The position numbers and the translations under genes are program-made. 13,035 bases of DNA from Ignavibacteria bacterium UBA5771 (GTDB taxonomy: Bacteria; Bacteroidota; Ignavibacteria; Kapaibacteriales; UBA2268). The notes below the pieces were generated by a model. That model had not been told where the DNA came from. It ran no database searches and saw nothing but the letters and a program-made list of their open reading frames with translations. Positions within the stretch are counted from its first letter, which is position 1. Each line of letters begins with the position of its first letter. The DNA is taken from assembly GCA_002418685.1 (NCBI GenBank), contig DIEP01000029.1, forward strand, positions 13,334-26,368, in the 5' to 3' direction. Below are positions 1 through 6,653 of this stretch, in pieces.

Positions 1-731
1 TGAGTTTCATGATATATCTTGGAATTGATAAGCGTGCATTCTCAAGCCAAAACGACGACACTATTGCGGAGACTGAGTCATTTAGCTTTAAATCTACTTT
101 TAGTGATATAAGAATTTTATTCAAAAATCGTGCATTTATATTTGTGATAATTCTGTGCGTCACATTTTATTCTGCTGTATTTCCTTTCCAATCTTTCCTA
201 CCAGATATGCTTCATAACAAATTTGGACTAACGTTAGAATGGAGTGGAGTCTTAGCAAGCTTGATTATTTGGGGTACTATAATATTCACACCGCTTTTCG
301 GAGGGATGGTTGATAAATTTGGAAAGCGTGCAAGTGTTATGATATTTGGGGCACTTCTATTAATAATTGCTCATTTAACTCTTGCATTGACTACCATCAC
401 ACCTTATGTGCCAATGTTTATTCTTGGGATTGCTTTTTCGCTTGTTCCCGCAGCTATGTGGCCCAGCGTCGCATTTCTTGTGGAAGAAAAGAGACTCGGT
501 ATTGCCTATGGATTTATGACTTCATTGCAAAACCTTGGATTATGGGCATTTCCCATAGTTGCAGGTTCAATACTCGACCAAACGAATAAATATAATATCG
601 CTAATTCATTACCTTTGGATTATACTTGGACAATGCTGATGTTTGCCACACTTGGATTATTTGGATTATTTTTTGCAATTCGGCTTCTGCAAACTGACAA
701 AAAATATAAATTCGGCTTGGAAAATAAGTAA
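1..731 (+). CDS. MFS transporter, C-terminal half (5' end outside window)
   Basis: This is an inner-membrane secondary transporter of the major facilitator superfamily; the substrate is not identifiable. The reading frame is open from position 3 and the first ATG (position 9) is probably internal, because only about six hydrophobic helices are visible (counting from that ATG: roughly residues 40-62, 79-101, 108-130, 131-152, 160-187, 205-226), half of the usual twelve. GGMVDKFGKRAS (about 98-109) matches the MFS loop motif G-x-x-x-D-x-x-G-(R/K)-(R/K), here the copy between helices 8 and 9. The stretch GIAYGFMTSLQNLGLWAFP (about 164-182) resembles the MFSD1-like branch, which includes dipeptide and organic-solute carriers, but that placement is from memory only. 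The protein ends normally in a short basic tail. A hairpin follows at 742-764. The N-terminal half should lie just upstream of the window. Confidence 0.85.
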   Translation, partial: SFMIYLGIDKRAFSSQNDDTIAETESFSFKSTFSDIRILFKNRAFIFVIILCVTFYSAVFPFQSFLPDMLHNKFGLTLEWSGVLASLIIWGTIIFTPLFGGMVDKFGKRASVMIFGALLLIIAHLTLALTTITPYVPMFILGIAFSLVPAAMWPSVAFLVEEKRLGIAYGFMTSLQNLGLWAFPIVAGSILDQTNKYNIANSLPLDYTWTMLMFATLGLFGLFFAIRLLQTDKKYKFGLENK

Positions 732-741
732 ATTAGTTGGT

Positions 742-764
742 GGGGCAGGTTTAGAACTTGCCTC
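742..764 (+). terminator. Hairpin after the MFS gene, possible weak terminator
   Basis: GGGGCAGGTT (742-751) pairs with AACTTGCCTC (755-764) around a TAG loop: ten pairs including two G-U pairs, 11 nt after the MFS stop codon. Only a short mixed T/A run follows (TCTAAATT), so it is not a classical intrinsic terminator. The first arm can also pair with 841-847, which would exclude this hairpin. Confidence 0.35.
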
Positions 765-942
765 TAAATTGCCTGATTCAACGGAATATTTCCTGATATT
801 TCTTTTAGGATGACTATAAAATTCTTTATCTTAAAAATATCTGCCCCGCTAACATTGAAACAGCAGTGTGATTTGATTACAGCACTTGATTAAACCTATC
901 GCAAAAGCAATTCATGGAAATATTAGAGTTTATACTCTTTTT

Positions 943-990
943 AAAGATTTTAGTAATTTTGTAAAATTGCATTTCAAAGATTTTAGTAAT
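943..990 (+). repeat. 15-bp direct repeat flanking promoter and start codon
   Basis: AAAGATTTTAGTAAT occurs exactly at 943-957 and again at 976-990, 33 bp apart or about three helical turns. The first copy overlaps the candidate -7 box (954-961). The second runs into the ATG of the receptor gene (989-991). The identity stops sharply on both sides. It could be a paired regulator site or simply a small local duplication. Confidence 0.6.
954..961 (+). promoter_or_regulatory. Candidate Bacteroidota -7 box for the TonB receptor
   Basis: TAATTTTG fits the Bacteroidota -7 consensus TAnnTTTG. It would place the transcription start near 967 and give a leader of about 22 nt before the ATG at 989. I see no clear TTTG -33 box at the expected distance. 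In AT-rich DNA such an octamer also occurs by chance, so support comes mainly from its position. Confidence 0.4.
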
Positions 991-3202
991 GACAAAAAAA
1001 TTAATTTTTACTATTTTAATGTTTTTCCCAACATTGATATATGCCCAGGGTAAATTAACTATCCTTGATGGAAACACCAAAAAACCACTAGCTTCTGCAA
1101 CAGTGCATTTCACTTCTCTTGAAGGAAAAACCATTAAAAATACATACGTAGATAAAACGAACATAAAGGGCGAAGTTCCTTTTCCCTTCAAGGGTAAGCA
1201 AGCAATTATCGTTTCTTATGTTGGATACAAATACACTTTTGACACACTTGATGGAAGCAATAACCATAAATTGTATATTGAACCCACTGCGATTATTCTC
1301 GATGAGATTGTCACAACGGGGCAATTTTCCCCTCAATCTGTTTCTAATTCAGTTTATCCCGTTCATATAATTAGCGAAGAAAGAATTTCCTCCCAAGCAG
1401 CGACTAATCTGCGCGATTTGATGAACACACAATTGAACATAAGAATTGGACAGGATAATATACTTGGCAGTTCAATGTCAATCAATGGATTATCGGGACA
1501 GAATGTGAAGGTAATGGTCGATGGCGTTCCCGTAATTGGTCGGCTTGAAGGCAATATCGATTTAAGCCAAATTAGTATGAACAATGTCTCCAAAATTGAA
1601 ATTATCGAAGGACCGATGAGCACAATTTATGGGACAGATGCCCTTGGTGGGGTAGTAAATATTATCACTCAAGATCCCGTGTCCGATAGAATGCAATTTG
1701 ATGCAAATGGTTATTATGAAAGTGTCTATCAAGTCAACTTTGATGGCAATTTAAGATTTAATTTAAATAATTATAATTTCCTTGCTTCAGGTGGGCGCAA
1801 CTTTTTTGGGGGATATTCGACCGTTGATACTTCTCGAAATAAACAGTGGAATCCCAAAATACAATATTTTGGCAATTTTAAACTTGGCCATGATTTTAAA
1901 AATGTGAAAGTTCGTTATTCGTTGCAATATTTTAATGAATATATCCTAAATCGTGGGGAACCATGGCTACCATATAAAGAGCAAGCCCTCGACGATGAAT
2001 ACAGAACCAATCGCTTAACCAATTCGCTATTCTTAAATGCAACAGTTGGCAATTATAAATATTGGAATACTTTGTTCGATTTTTCATATTATAATCGAAA
2101 AAAGAATACATATTATATGGATTTGACTACTTTGGATAAAGTGATTTCAGGCAATCCCGAGGACCACGATACAACAACCTTCGATAATTATCTAATTCGA
2201 TCTACATATAGTATGGATGATCCTAATTCGAAGTATAGTTTCCTGATTGGAACCGATTTGAATTACGAAACTAATATAGGGAATCGCATCGAAGGAAATA
2301 CTAAAAAAATTGGTGATTATGCACTTTATGGAAGCATTGGGTGGCAGCCCTTCCAAAATTTGCAAATTCAACCATCTGTGCGATTCATCTATAATACTAA
2401 TTATCATGCGCCAATTGTGCCTGCTGTTAATATCAAGTGGGATATATTGCGTCACTTTGCATTCCGCGCAAGTTATGCCAAGGGATTTCGCGCTCCCACT
2501 TTGAAGGAATTATATTTTATGTTTGTGGATGCAAATCATAATATTTGGGGCAATCCAAACCTTTCTGCTGAAAATTCTGATGCGTGGAATGCTTCCTTGA
2601 ATTATAAACTGCCATTCGAAAATTCTATTCTTGATATAGGCACTTCATTTTTTTATAATGATATTCGGAACCTTATTACGCTTGCTTTCATTCAAGATAC
2701 TAAATATTCAAATGTGAATGTTGGAAAATACAAAACACTGGGAACTAATTTGACGGCTAATTATTACACAAATAGACTTTCATTACAGGTGGGATTTTCT
2801 TATATTGGCAGATACAATGATTATTCAGATAGCTTGAATATGCCTGTTTTTACTTATTCACCTGAGCTCCAAGCAAATCTAATTTATCAATTGCCATTGT
2901 GGGATATTCAATTAGCAGCATTCTATAAATATACAGGGAAAATGCCCGGTTATGGTCTTGGAGATAATAACCAAATTATTGAGTATGATATTGAGAGCTA
3001 TAATACCTTGGATATATCAGTCCATAAATCATTTTTGAGCAACCTTTTAACACTGCAAATTGGTGGGAAAAATTTATTTAATGTCACTTCAATTAAGCAA
3101 AATATTGCAACATTTGAAGGAGCTCATACTTCAGGAACAACTACTTTACCGATTGGATGGGGTCGCACTTTCTTTGCTTCGGTCAAAATAAATATTAAAT
3201 AA
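989..3202 (+). CDS. TonB-dependent outer-membrane receptor, probable haem receptor
   Basis: This is an outer-membrane beta-barrel that imports a ligand using TonB/ExbBD energy. A signal peptide (residues 1-20, ending IYAQ) is followed by a carboxypeptidase-regulatory-like beta-sandwich (about 22-98), a TonB-box-like LDEIVTTG (104-111), a plug domain (about 120-228, with VMVDGVPV and the IEIIEGP...YGTDALGGVVNII signature) and a barrel to residue 737. In the barrel, FRAP (500-503) and NPNL (522-525) bracket His517. FRAP/NPxL boxes are widespread in receptors, but a histidine between them is typical of haem receptors such as HemR and HmuR. The next gene encodes a HmuY-like lipoprotein, which supports haem as ligand. 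The length is normal for the family. The C-terminus ends in Lys (VKINIK), not the usual aromatic residue. Start: the ATG directly precedes a good signal peptide. Haem specificity is inference; other iron ligands are possible. Confidence 0.9.
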   Translation: MTKKLIFTILMFFPTLIYAQGKLTILDGNTKKPLASATVHFTSLEGKTIKNTYVDKTNIKGEVPFPFKGKQAIIVSYVGYKYTFDTLDGSNNHKLYIEPTAIILDEIVTTGQFSPQSVSNSVYPVHIISEERISSQAATNLRDLMNTQLNIRIGQDNILGSSMSINGLSGQNVKVMVDGVPVIGRLEGNIDLSQISMNNVSKIEIIEGPMSTIYGTDALGGVVNIITQDPVSDRMQFDANGYYESVYQVNFDGNLRFNLNNYNFLASGGRNFFGGYSTVDTSRNKQWNPKIQYFGNFKLGHDFKNVKVRYSLQYFNEYILNRGEPWLPYKEQALDDEYRTNRLTNSLFLNATVGNYKYWNTLFDFSYYNRKKNTYYMDLTTLDKVISGNPEDHDTTTFDNYLIRSTYSMDDPNSKYSFLIGTDLNYETNIGNRIEGNTKKIGDYALYGSIGWQPFQNLQIQPSVRFIYNTNYHAPIVPAVNIKWDILRHFAFRASYAKGFRAPTLKELYFMFVDANHNIWGNPNLSAENSDAWNASLNYKLPFENSILDIGTSFFYNDIRNLITLAFIQDTKYSNVNVGKYKTLGTNLTANYYTNRLSLQVGFSYIGRYNDYSDSLNMPVFTYSPELQANLIYQLPLWDIQLAAFYKYTGKMPGYGLGDNNQIIEYDIESYNTLDISVHKSFLSNLLTLQIGGKNLFNVTSIKQNIATFEGAHTSGTTTLPIGWGRTFFASVKINIK

Positions 3203-3276
3203 TCCCCAAAAATGAATATGAATAGTAATACCTGTTTTGCTTATTTAAAATATATATTTATTTAATTTAAAAAAAT

Positions 3277-4296
3277 ATGAAAAAGATAATTGGCATTTTG
3301 TTTTTAATAAATTTTGTTCTCATATCTTGCATTCCCACTGAACATCCTGTCCAACCACACGAAAGAGGGAATGTTGCAACGGGTTCAATTGAGATGGGAA
3401 GTTTATATCCAAATCAAGTTTTTTATAGTTTGGAATCAAATTCAGTGGTTTCTTCTAATCTTTTTATTGATTGGGATATTGAATTTTCCTGTATTCCTGA
3501 TACTTTTGCAATTAAGCTCAATGGTGCAAGAATGATGCGAGTACTGAACACTCACAAGGTAAAATTCGATGAGGTTTCGGCAAATGATACTGCGGGGATT
3601 GCAACAGACTCATGGCAATATGATAATCCCGCAGGAGTGCTTGATTCAACTGCTATTGGAACTTGGTGGGAAGAACTGAAACCCAACGAAGCAATCTCGA
3701 AGCAGGAAATTTATATAATCGATAGAGGCACAAACGAGCGTGGCAAACACACAGGTTTCCGAAAGTTCCAAATACTTGGACTTGAAAACAACACATATTA
3801 TGTAAGATTTTCAAACCTTGATGGAAGCAATGATGTGCAAATTGAAATTCCTATCAATCCATCCAAAAATTTCATCCAATTGAGTTTTAATGATTCCGGC
3901 AAAGTTCTTTCAATCCAACCCGATTATAATCAATGGGATTTGCTTTTCACTCGATATTCTGAGCTCTTATATACAAATGATGGTGTGCCCACTTGGTATG
4001 GTGTGACCGGTGCATTAATCAATTCGCGATTAGTTAAAGCTATTCTGGATACAAGCAAACCTTTCGATGAAATTACTTACCAAGATGTCAAAGGTTTGCA
4101 ATTGTCAAATAAATTGAATGTAATTGGAAGCGATTGGAAATGGTATGATCTTAGTAAAGGAGTTTATTCAGTTTTGCCCAATAAAGTGTATATTATTCAA
4201 AGTGTCAATGGATTTATCTATAAATTGCACTTTGTAGCATTTTATAATGATAAAGGTGTGAAAGGATATCCTAAATTCGATTTCCAAAAATTATAA
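3277..4296 (+). CDS. HmuY-like haem-binding lipoprotein with two tandem units
   Basis: This is a probable surface lipoprotein that captures haem and hands it to the upstream receptor. The N-terminus is a lipoprotein signal with lipobox LISC (Cys18), followed by a Pro/His-rich linker. The C-terminal half (about 210-339) follows the HmuY pattern: WDLLF (220-224), GALIN (245-249), FDE (263-265), a Trp-rich WKWYDL, then NKVYIIQSVNG-x-x-YKLHF and a closing G-x-x-x-F-x-F strand. The N-terminal half (about 48-185) has the same order: WDIEF (66-70), LNGA (81-84), FDEV (97-100), WWEEL, then IYIIDRG and FRKFQIL. I therefore read it as two HmuY-type units, against one of about 200 residues in Porphyromonas HmuY. 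The paired His ligands of HmuY cannot be placed with confidence; His93, His158, His317 and Met86/Met87 are candidates. It lies 74 bp after the receptor, probably in the same operon. Confidence 0.75.
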   Translation: MKKIIGILFLINFVLISCIPTEHPVQPHERGNVATGSIEMGSLYPNQVFYSLESNSVVSSNLFIDWDIEFSCIPDTFAIKLNGARMMRVLNTHKVKFDEVSANDTAGIATDSWQYDNPAGVLDSTAIGTWWEELKPNEAISKQEIYIIDRGTNERGKHTGFRKFQILGLENNTYYVRFSNLDGSNDVQIEIPINPSKNFIQLSFNDSGKVLSIQPDYNQWDLLFTRYSELLYTNDGVPTWYGVTGALINSRLVKAILDTSKPFDEITYQDVKGLQLSNKLNVIGSDWKWYDLSKGVYSVLPNKVYIIQSVNGFIYKLHFVAFYNDKGVKGYPKFDFQKL

Positions 4297-4310
4297 TTGC
4301 GAGAAAATTT

Positions 4311-5228
4311 CTATCTTCGTATTTGATTAATTGTCTCGTCAGGTTCATTTTGGGAACGCTTAAGTTGTAATATTGTATATCGAATTGTAGTATATTGCCA
4401 AATTGGAATTTCCTTACCATCGGGATACTTCATCTGCATTTTCAATTCTTGCGTTGCTGTATAATCTTTGGGAATTTTTTCAAATAAGCCCAATATTAAC
4501 TCACCATAGCTATTGATTTTGGCATCAATTATAAAATTAAATTCTGAATTATTTAATCCATAATACCCCTTTGCTGTTTTAACAAAAGTAATCAATAAAC
4601 TTGAATCAATCCCCGAATTAAGAGTATCCTTCAATCTGAATAGGGAAGTCTGATCAACAGATCCTGGAGGATAAGCGTTTTCAAATAATGTGTCTTGCGT
4701 TTTGATTAGCCATGATTGCTTTATTTTCTTGCAATTCTCTTTCAGTGGGAAAAATAAATATGGTTGGAATATGCCTCCCAATGTTGATGCAATATGGGTT
4801 GTATCAGAATTCCTTTCCTTCAATCGATTGCCAAGCGAATCGATCACAAGATAAATTTGCTTTCCTATCCATACTGATGAATTTCGTCTGACAGTATCCT
4901 CCTTGCTACTCCATTCTTTTGTTTCTGATTCTAGCAATTCCAGATGCAAATAATAATTCATCTTTTTATCAACTGAATCGCAGACAACTTGCAATTTCTC
5001 CTCACGTTCTTTAAAAAAAGGCTCTTCTAATCCTTGCAAAATACTATCCAGTGAAGATACTTTGTAAATCAATGTGTCTTTTGGATAAAAAGTATATTTA
5101 AAGCAAAAAGTATCTCTTTTTGCTGAGATTGCGTGCAACGTGTCAGTCGCATATTCCGTGCTTTCTTGCGCCATCGCACAATTTATAAGAAAAAGCGAAA
5201 CTAATAATAATTCAAAGGTTTTTTTCAT
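4311..5228 (-). CDS. Exported protein of unknown function, partner of the OmpA-like gene
   Basis: I do not recognise this family with confidence. The 305-residue protein starts with a good signal peptide (1-20, cleavage after AMA; Cys17 is preceded by Asn, so a lipoprotein is unlikely). The mature part is a soluble, beta-rich-looking sequence with repeated aromatic/hydrophobic alternation and no membrane segment. It has cysteines at residues 42, 83 and about 184. The N-terminal motif KYTFYPKDTLIYKVSSLDS and the late segment with GELILGLFEKIP resemble periplasmic DUF6263-like proteins of Bacteroidota, but this is only an impression. Its ATG overlaps the stop of the upstream OmpA-like gene (ATGA), so the two are translated together and probably act in the same envelope process. 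It is convergent with the HmuY-like gene, with 14 bp between the stops and no clear terminator. It should sit in the periplasm or at the outer membrane. Confidence 0.75.
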   Translation of the reverse strand: MKKTFELLLVSLFLINCAMAQESTEYATDTLHAISAKRDTFCFKYTFYPKDTLIYKVSSLDSILQGLEEPFFKEREEKLQVVCDSVDKKMNYYLHLELLESETKEWSSKEDTVRRNSSVWIGKQIYLVIDSLGNRLKERNSDTTHIASTLGGIFQPYLFFPLKENCKKIKQSWLIKTQDTLFENAYPPGSVDQTSLFRLKDTLNSGIDSSLLITFVKTAKGYYGLNNSEFNFIIDAKINSYGELILGLFEKIPKDYTATQELKMQMKYPDGKEIPIWQYTTIRYTILQLKRSQNEPDETINQIRR

Positions 5229-6025
5229 TTCATTCGGGTTGTAATATGTTTGACAATTAATAATGCTTCATTCGGGTTATTATTGCAGTCCGCTGAAGCA
5301 TCTGTTTTTATTTCAATTCGATTTTGCAATTGGTCATAGTTTGCAATTTTATTTTGCAATATTTCTCTGCGATTTGCAAGTAATTTTTCAAACCCGACTT
5401 GGTCAAATTTTGTTTGATTTGTTTGTGATTTCGATTTTTTCTTTGTTTGCGATTTAATAATTTGAGTGAAAGCATTCTTGCTATCGCATCCGGTGATGAT
5501 AATGAAAAAATCCGGATCTCGATTAAATCGCAATTTTTTATTGAGGTCATCAAGAATTTGAAGAGCATTATCAGTCAATTCTGATGAATTTGCCTTGAAA
5601 ATATCCAATTCGTCAATTACGCGGTTTATCTTCAATTGCTTAACATAAAATGTATCGGTCTGTTCAGCGTAATTTTCAACTTGTGGGAAACTGATAGTGA
5701 ATTCATTAGTAAGAATAGTATTTCCATTCACCCGAATTTTATATGTTTTACCGCTTTCGAGTATTTGTTCAAATTTTCCTGTAAGAGAATTTGATGATAT
5801 TTTAAAAGCCTTCCCTTCTTCATTTTCAATACGGATATCAGCTTCGATTGGTGCTTTTGTGTCAGTATCGAGCAACCATCCGCGTAAAAGTATTAGCCCA
5901 TTTGTCTTTGAAATAATTTGAGAATGAAGCAATTCTGATGTTTGTCCCCAAAGAACAATCAAAAACAGAAAATAGGAAAATACTCTTTTAAAAGAAAAAT
6001 TTAAGATTTTGGAGGAATTATTCAT
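5225..6025 (-). CDS. OmpA-like envelope protein with prealbumin-like front domain
   Basis: This is a probable periplasmic peptidoglycan-binding or outer-membrane-associated protein. A signal peptide with a basic n-region covers about residues 1-36. Residues about 45-112 look like a carboxypeptidase-regulatory/prealbumin beta-sandwich (RGWLLDTDTKAPIEADIRI, then SGKTYKIRV). Residues about 136-260 follow the OmpA-like fold: FKANSSELTDNALQILDDL (helix 1), FFIIITGCDS in place of I-x-G-H-T-D, LLANRREIL in place of LSxxRAxxV, and a final strand. Asp181 and Arg219 or Arg220 may stand for the Asp/Arg pair that binds diaminopimelate in OmpA. Unusual points are Cys180 in place of Thr and a Lys/Ser/Gln/Thr-rich insert (about 189-207) between the GCDS strand and helix 2. 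The combination recalls the end of PorE of the type IX secretion system, but the WD40 and TPR parts are absent. First gene of a two-gene operon, divergent from mraZ. Confidence 0.75.
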   Translation of the reverse strand: MNNSSKILNFSFKRVFSYFLFLIVLWGQTSELLHSQIISKTNGLILLRGWLLDTDTKAPIEADIRIENEEGKAFKISSNSLTGKFEQILESGKTYKIRVNGNTILTNEFTISFPQVENYAEQTDTFYVKQLKINRVIDELDIFKANSSELTDNALQILDDLNKKLRFNRDPDFFIIITGCDSKNAFTQIIKSQTKKKSKSQTNQTKFDQVGFEKLLANRREILQNKIANYDQLQNRIEIKTDASADCNNNPNEALLIVKHITTRMK

Positions 6026-6037
6026 ATTTTTTTGTTA

Positions 6038-6045
6038 CAAAATTA
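6038..6045 (-). promoter_or_regulatory. Candidate -7 box for the OmpA-like operon
   Basis: On the minus strand 6045-6038 reads TAATTTTG, matching TAnnTTTG. Transcription would start near 6032 and leave a leader of only about 7 nt before the ATG at 6025. No -33 box is evident. Confidence 0.3.
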
Positions 6046-6100
6046 ATACATAGTTATGGAATGATAAATATTTTATGATTTTTTATAATTTTGTAAAAAA

Positions 6101-6147
6101 GTGGGAGAAAATCCCAAAAAAAATATATAAAGTGGAACAATTTCCCA
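6101..6147 (+). promoter_or_regulatory. Two phased MraZ-box-like elements upstream of mraZ
   Basis: TGGGA-N5-TCCCA (6102-6116) and TGGAA-N5-TCCCA (6133-6147) have the same design and are exactly 31 bp apart, about three helical turns. Each left arm is preceded by AAAG, giving AAAGTGG, the core reported for MraZ sites in Mollicutes; E. coli MraZ uses TGGGN repeats with 5-nt gaps. The second element lies about 10 bp upstream of the -7 box, where it would block RNA polymerase. This suggests autorepression by MraZ. The arms are inverted here, whereas known MraZ boxes are direct repeats. Confidence 0.65.
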
Positions 6148-6156
6148 AATAATTAT

Positions 6157-6164
6157 TATATTTG
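6157..6164 (+). promoter_or_regulatory. Candidate -7 box of the mraZ promoter
   Basis: TATATTTG is a perfect TAnnTTTG match. Transcription would start near 6170, about 20 nt before the ATG. A second match, TAATTTTG, lies at 6086-6093, upstream of both operator-like elements; if used, the elements would fall in the leader RNA. No TTTG -33 box is seen for either. Confidence 0.5.
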
Positions 6165-6189
6165 TATTTATTAATAGTGCAGAAACGAA

Positions 6190-6639
6190 ATGTCAAGTTT
6201 CAAGGGTAGTGAAATATATTCGATAGATAGCAAGGGGCGTGTGAAAATACCTGCTCGTATGCTTAGGTCGTTATCCAGTGAAGCAAGTGAGACATTTATG
6301 TTGAATATGGGGAGAAACGGATGCATATATGCTTATCCAAAGGATGAATGGGAAGAAATTGAGAGAAAGTTAAAATCGCTAAATCAATTTGCTGAGAAGG
6401 ATATATTCTTTCTTAGACGTTATCTGATGGATATTACAGAAGTGCAATTAGATGGTCAACAGCGATTGAGTATTCCGCAGAAATATTTAGAACCCGCGAA
6501 GATTTCAAATGAAGTGGAAATACTTGGTGTTCTGGACCATTTAGAATTCTGGAACCCTCAGAAGTTGAAAGACTATATTGCATCGAGGGATGAAAAAGAG
6601 TTTGATGAAATTTCCGAAGAAGTTATGACAAGGAAATAA
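6190..6639 (+). CDS. mraZ: Transcriptional regulator MraZ
   Basis: This is a DNA-binding regulator of the division and cell-wall (dcw) cluster that usually represses its own operon. At 149 residues it has the family length and the two SpoVT-AbrB-like halves. The signature D-x-x-G-R-x-x-x-P appears at residues 13-21 as DSKGRVKIP and, in altered form, at 88-96 as DGQQRLSIP, where the Gly is replaced by Gln. Between them are the conserved YAYPKDEWEEIERKL and FLRRYL segments. The C-terminus EFDEISEEVMTRK is acidic and helical. MraZ forms ring-shaped oligomers that contact several boxes at once, which suits the two phased elements upstream (6101-6147). It is followed 14 bp later by rsmH, the standard order. 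No Shine-Dalgarno sequence precedes the ATG, as is usual in Bacteroidota. Confidence 0.95.
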   Translation: MSSFKGSEIYSIDSKGRVKIPARMLRSLSSEASETFMLNMGRNGCIYAYPKDEWEEIERKLKSLNQFAEKDIFFLRRYLMDITEVQLDGQQRLSIPQKYLEPAKISNEVEILGVLDHLEFWNPQKLKDYIASRDEKEFDEISEEVMTRK

Positions 6640-6640
6640 A

Positions 6641-6652
6641 TATAAAGTGGAA
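6641..6652 (+). promoter_or_regulatory. Third AAAGTGG copy, just before the rsmH start
   Basis: TATAAAGTGGAA here is identical over 12 bp to 6126-6137, the left part of the second operator-like element before mraZ. It lies between the mraZ stop and the rsmH start (TTG at 6654). It could be an internal MraZ contact point, or the purine-rich part could help ribosome binding. No TCCCA right arm follows. Confidence 0.4.
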
Positions 6653-6653
6653 A

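Noticed and set aside
810..893. 27-codon ORF (MTIKFFILKISAPLTL...) preceded by AGGA, upstream of the receptor gene
   Set aside because: It is very short and matches nothing I know, and it lies well upstream of the candidate transcription start near 967, so it would not be in the receptor leader. A leader peptide cannot be supported.
925..942. AGAGT-TTAT-ACTCT followed by TTTT as an intrinsic terminator
   Set aside because: The stem is only five pairs with low GC and lies just upstream of the receptor -7 box; too weak to call.
877..1191. Minus-strand 104-codon ORF over the receptor start
   Set aside because: It overlaps the promoter, signal peptide and front domain of a clear TonB receptor; its composition is that of an antisense shadow.
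3236..3260. TTTG (3236-3239) and TATATTTA (3253-3260) as a promoter for the HmuY-like gene
   Set aside because: The -7 box lacks its final G and the gap of 13 bp is too short for a Bacteroidota promoter; co-transcription with the receptor is simpler.
4297..4310. Bidirectional terminator between the convergent genes
   Set aside because: The 14-bp gap has no stem with a T-tract; AAAATTT alone is not enough.
5308..5568. Second minus-strand ORF inside the OmpA-like gene
   Set aside because: It is a frame-shifted reading of the same DNA; the OmpA-like motifs and signal peptide lie in the longer frame.
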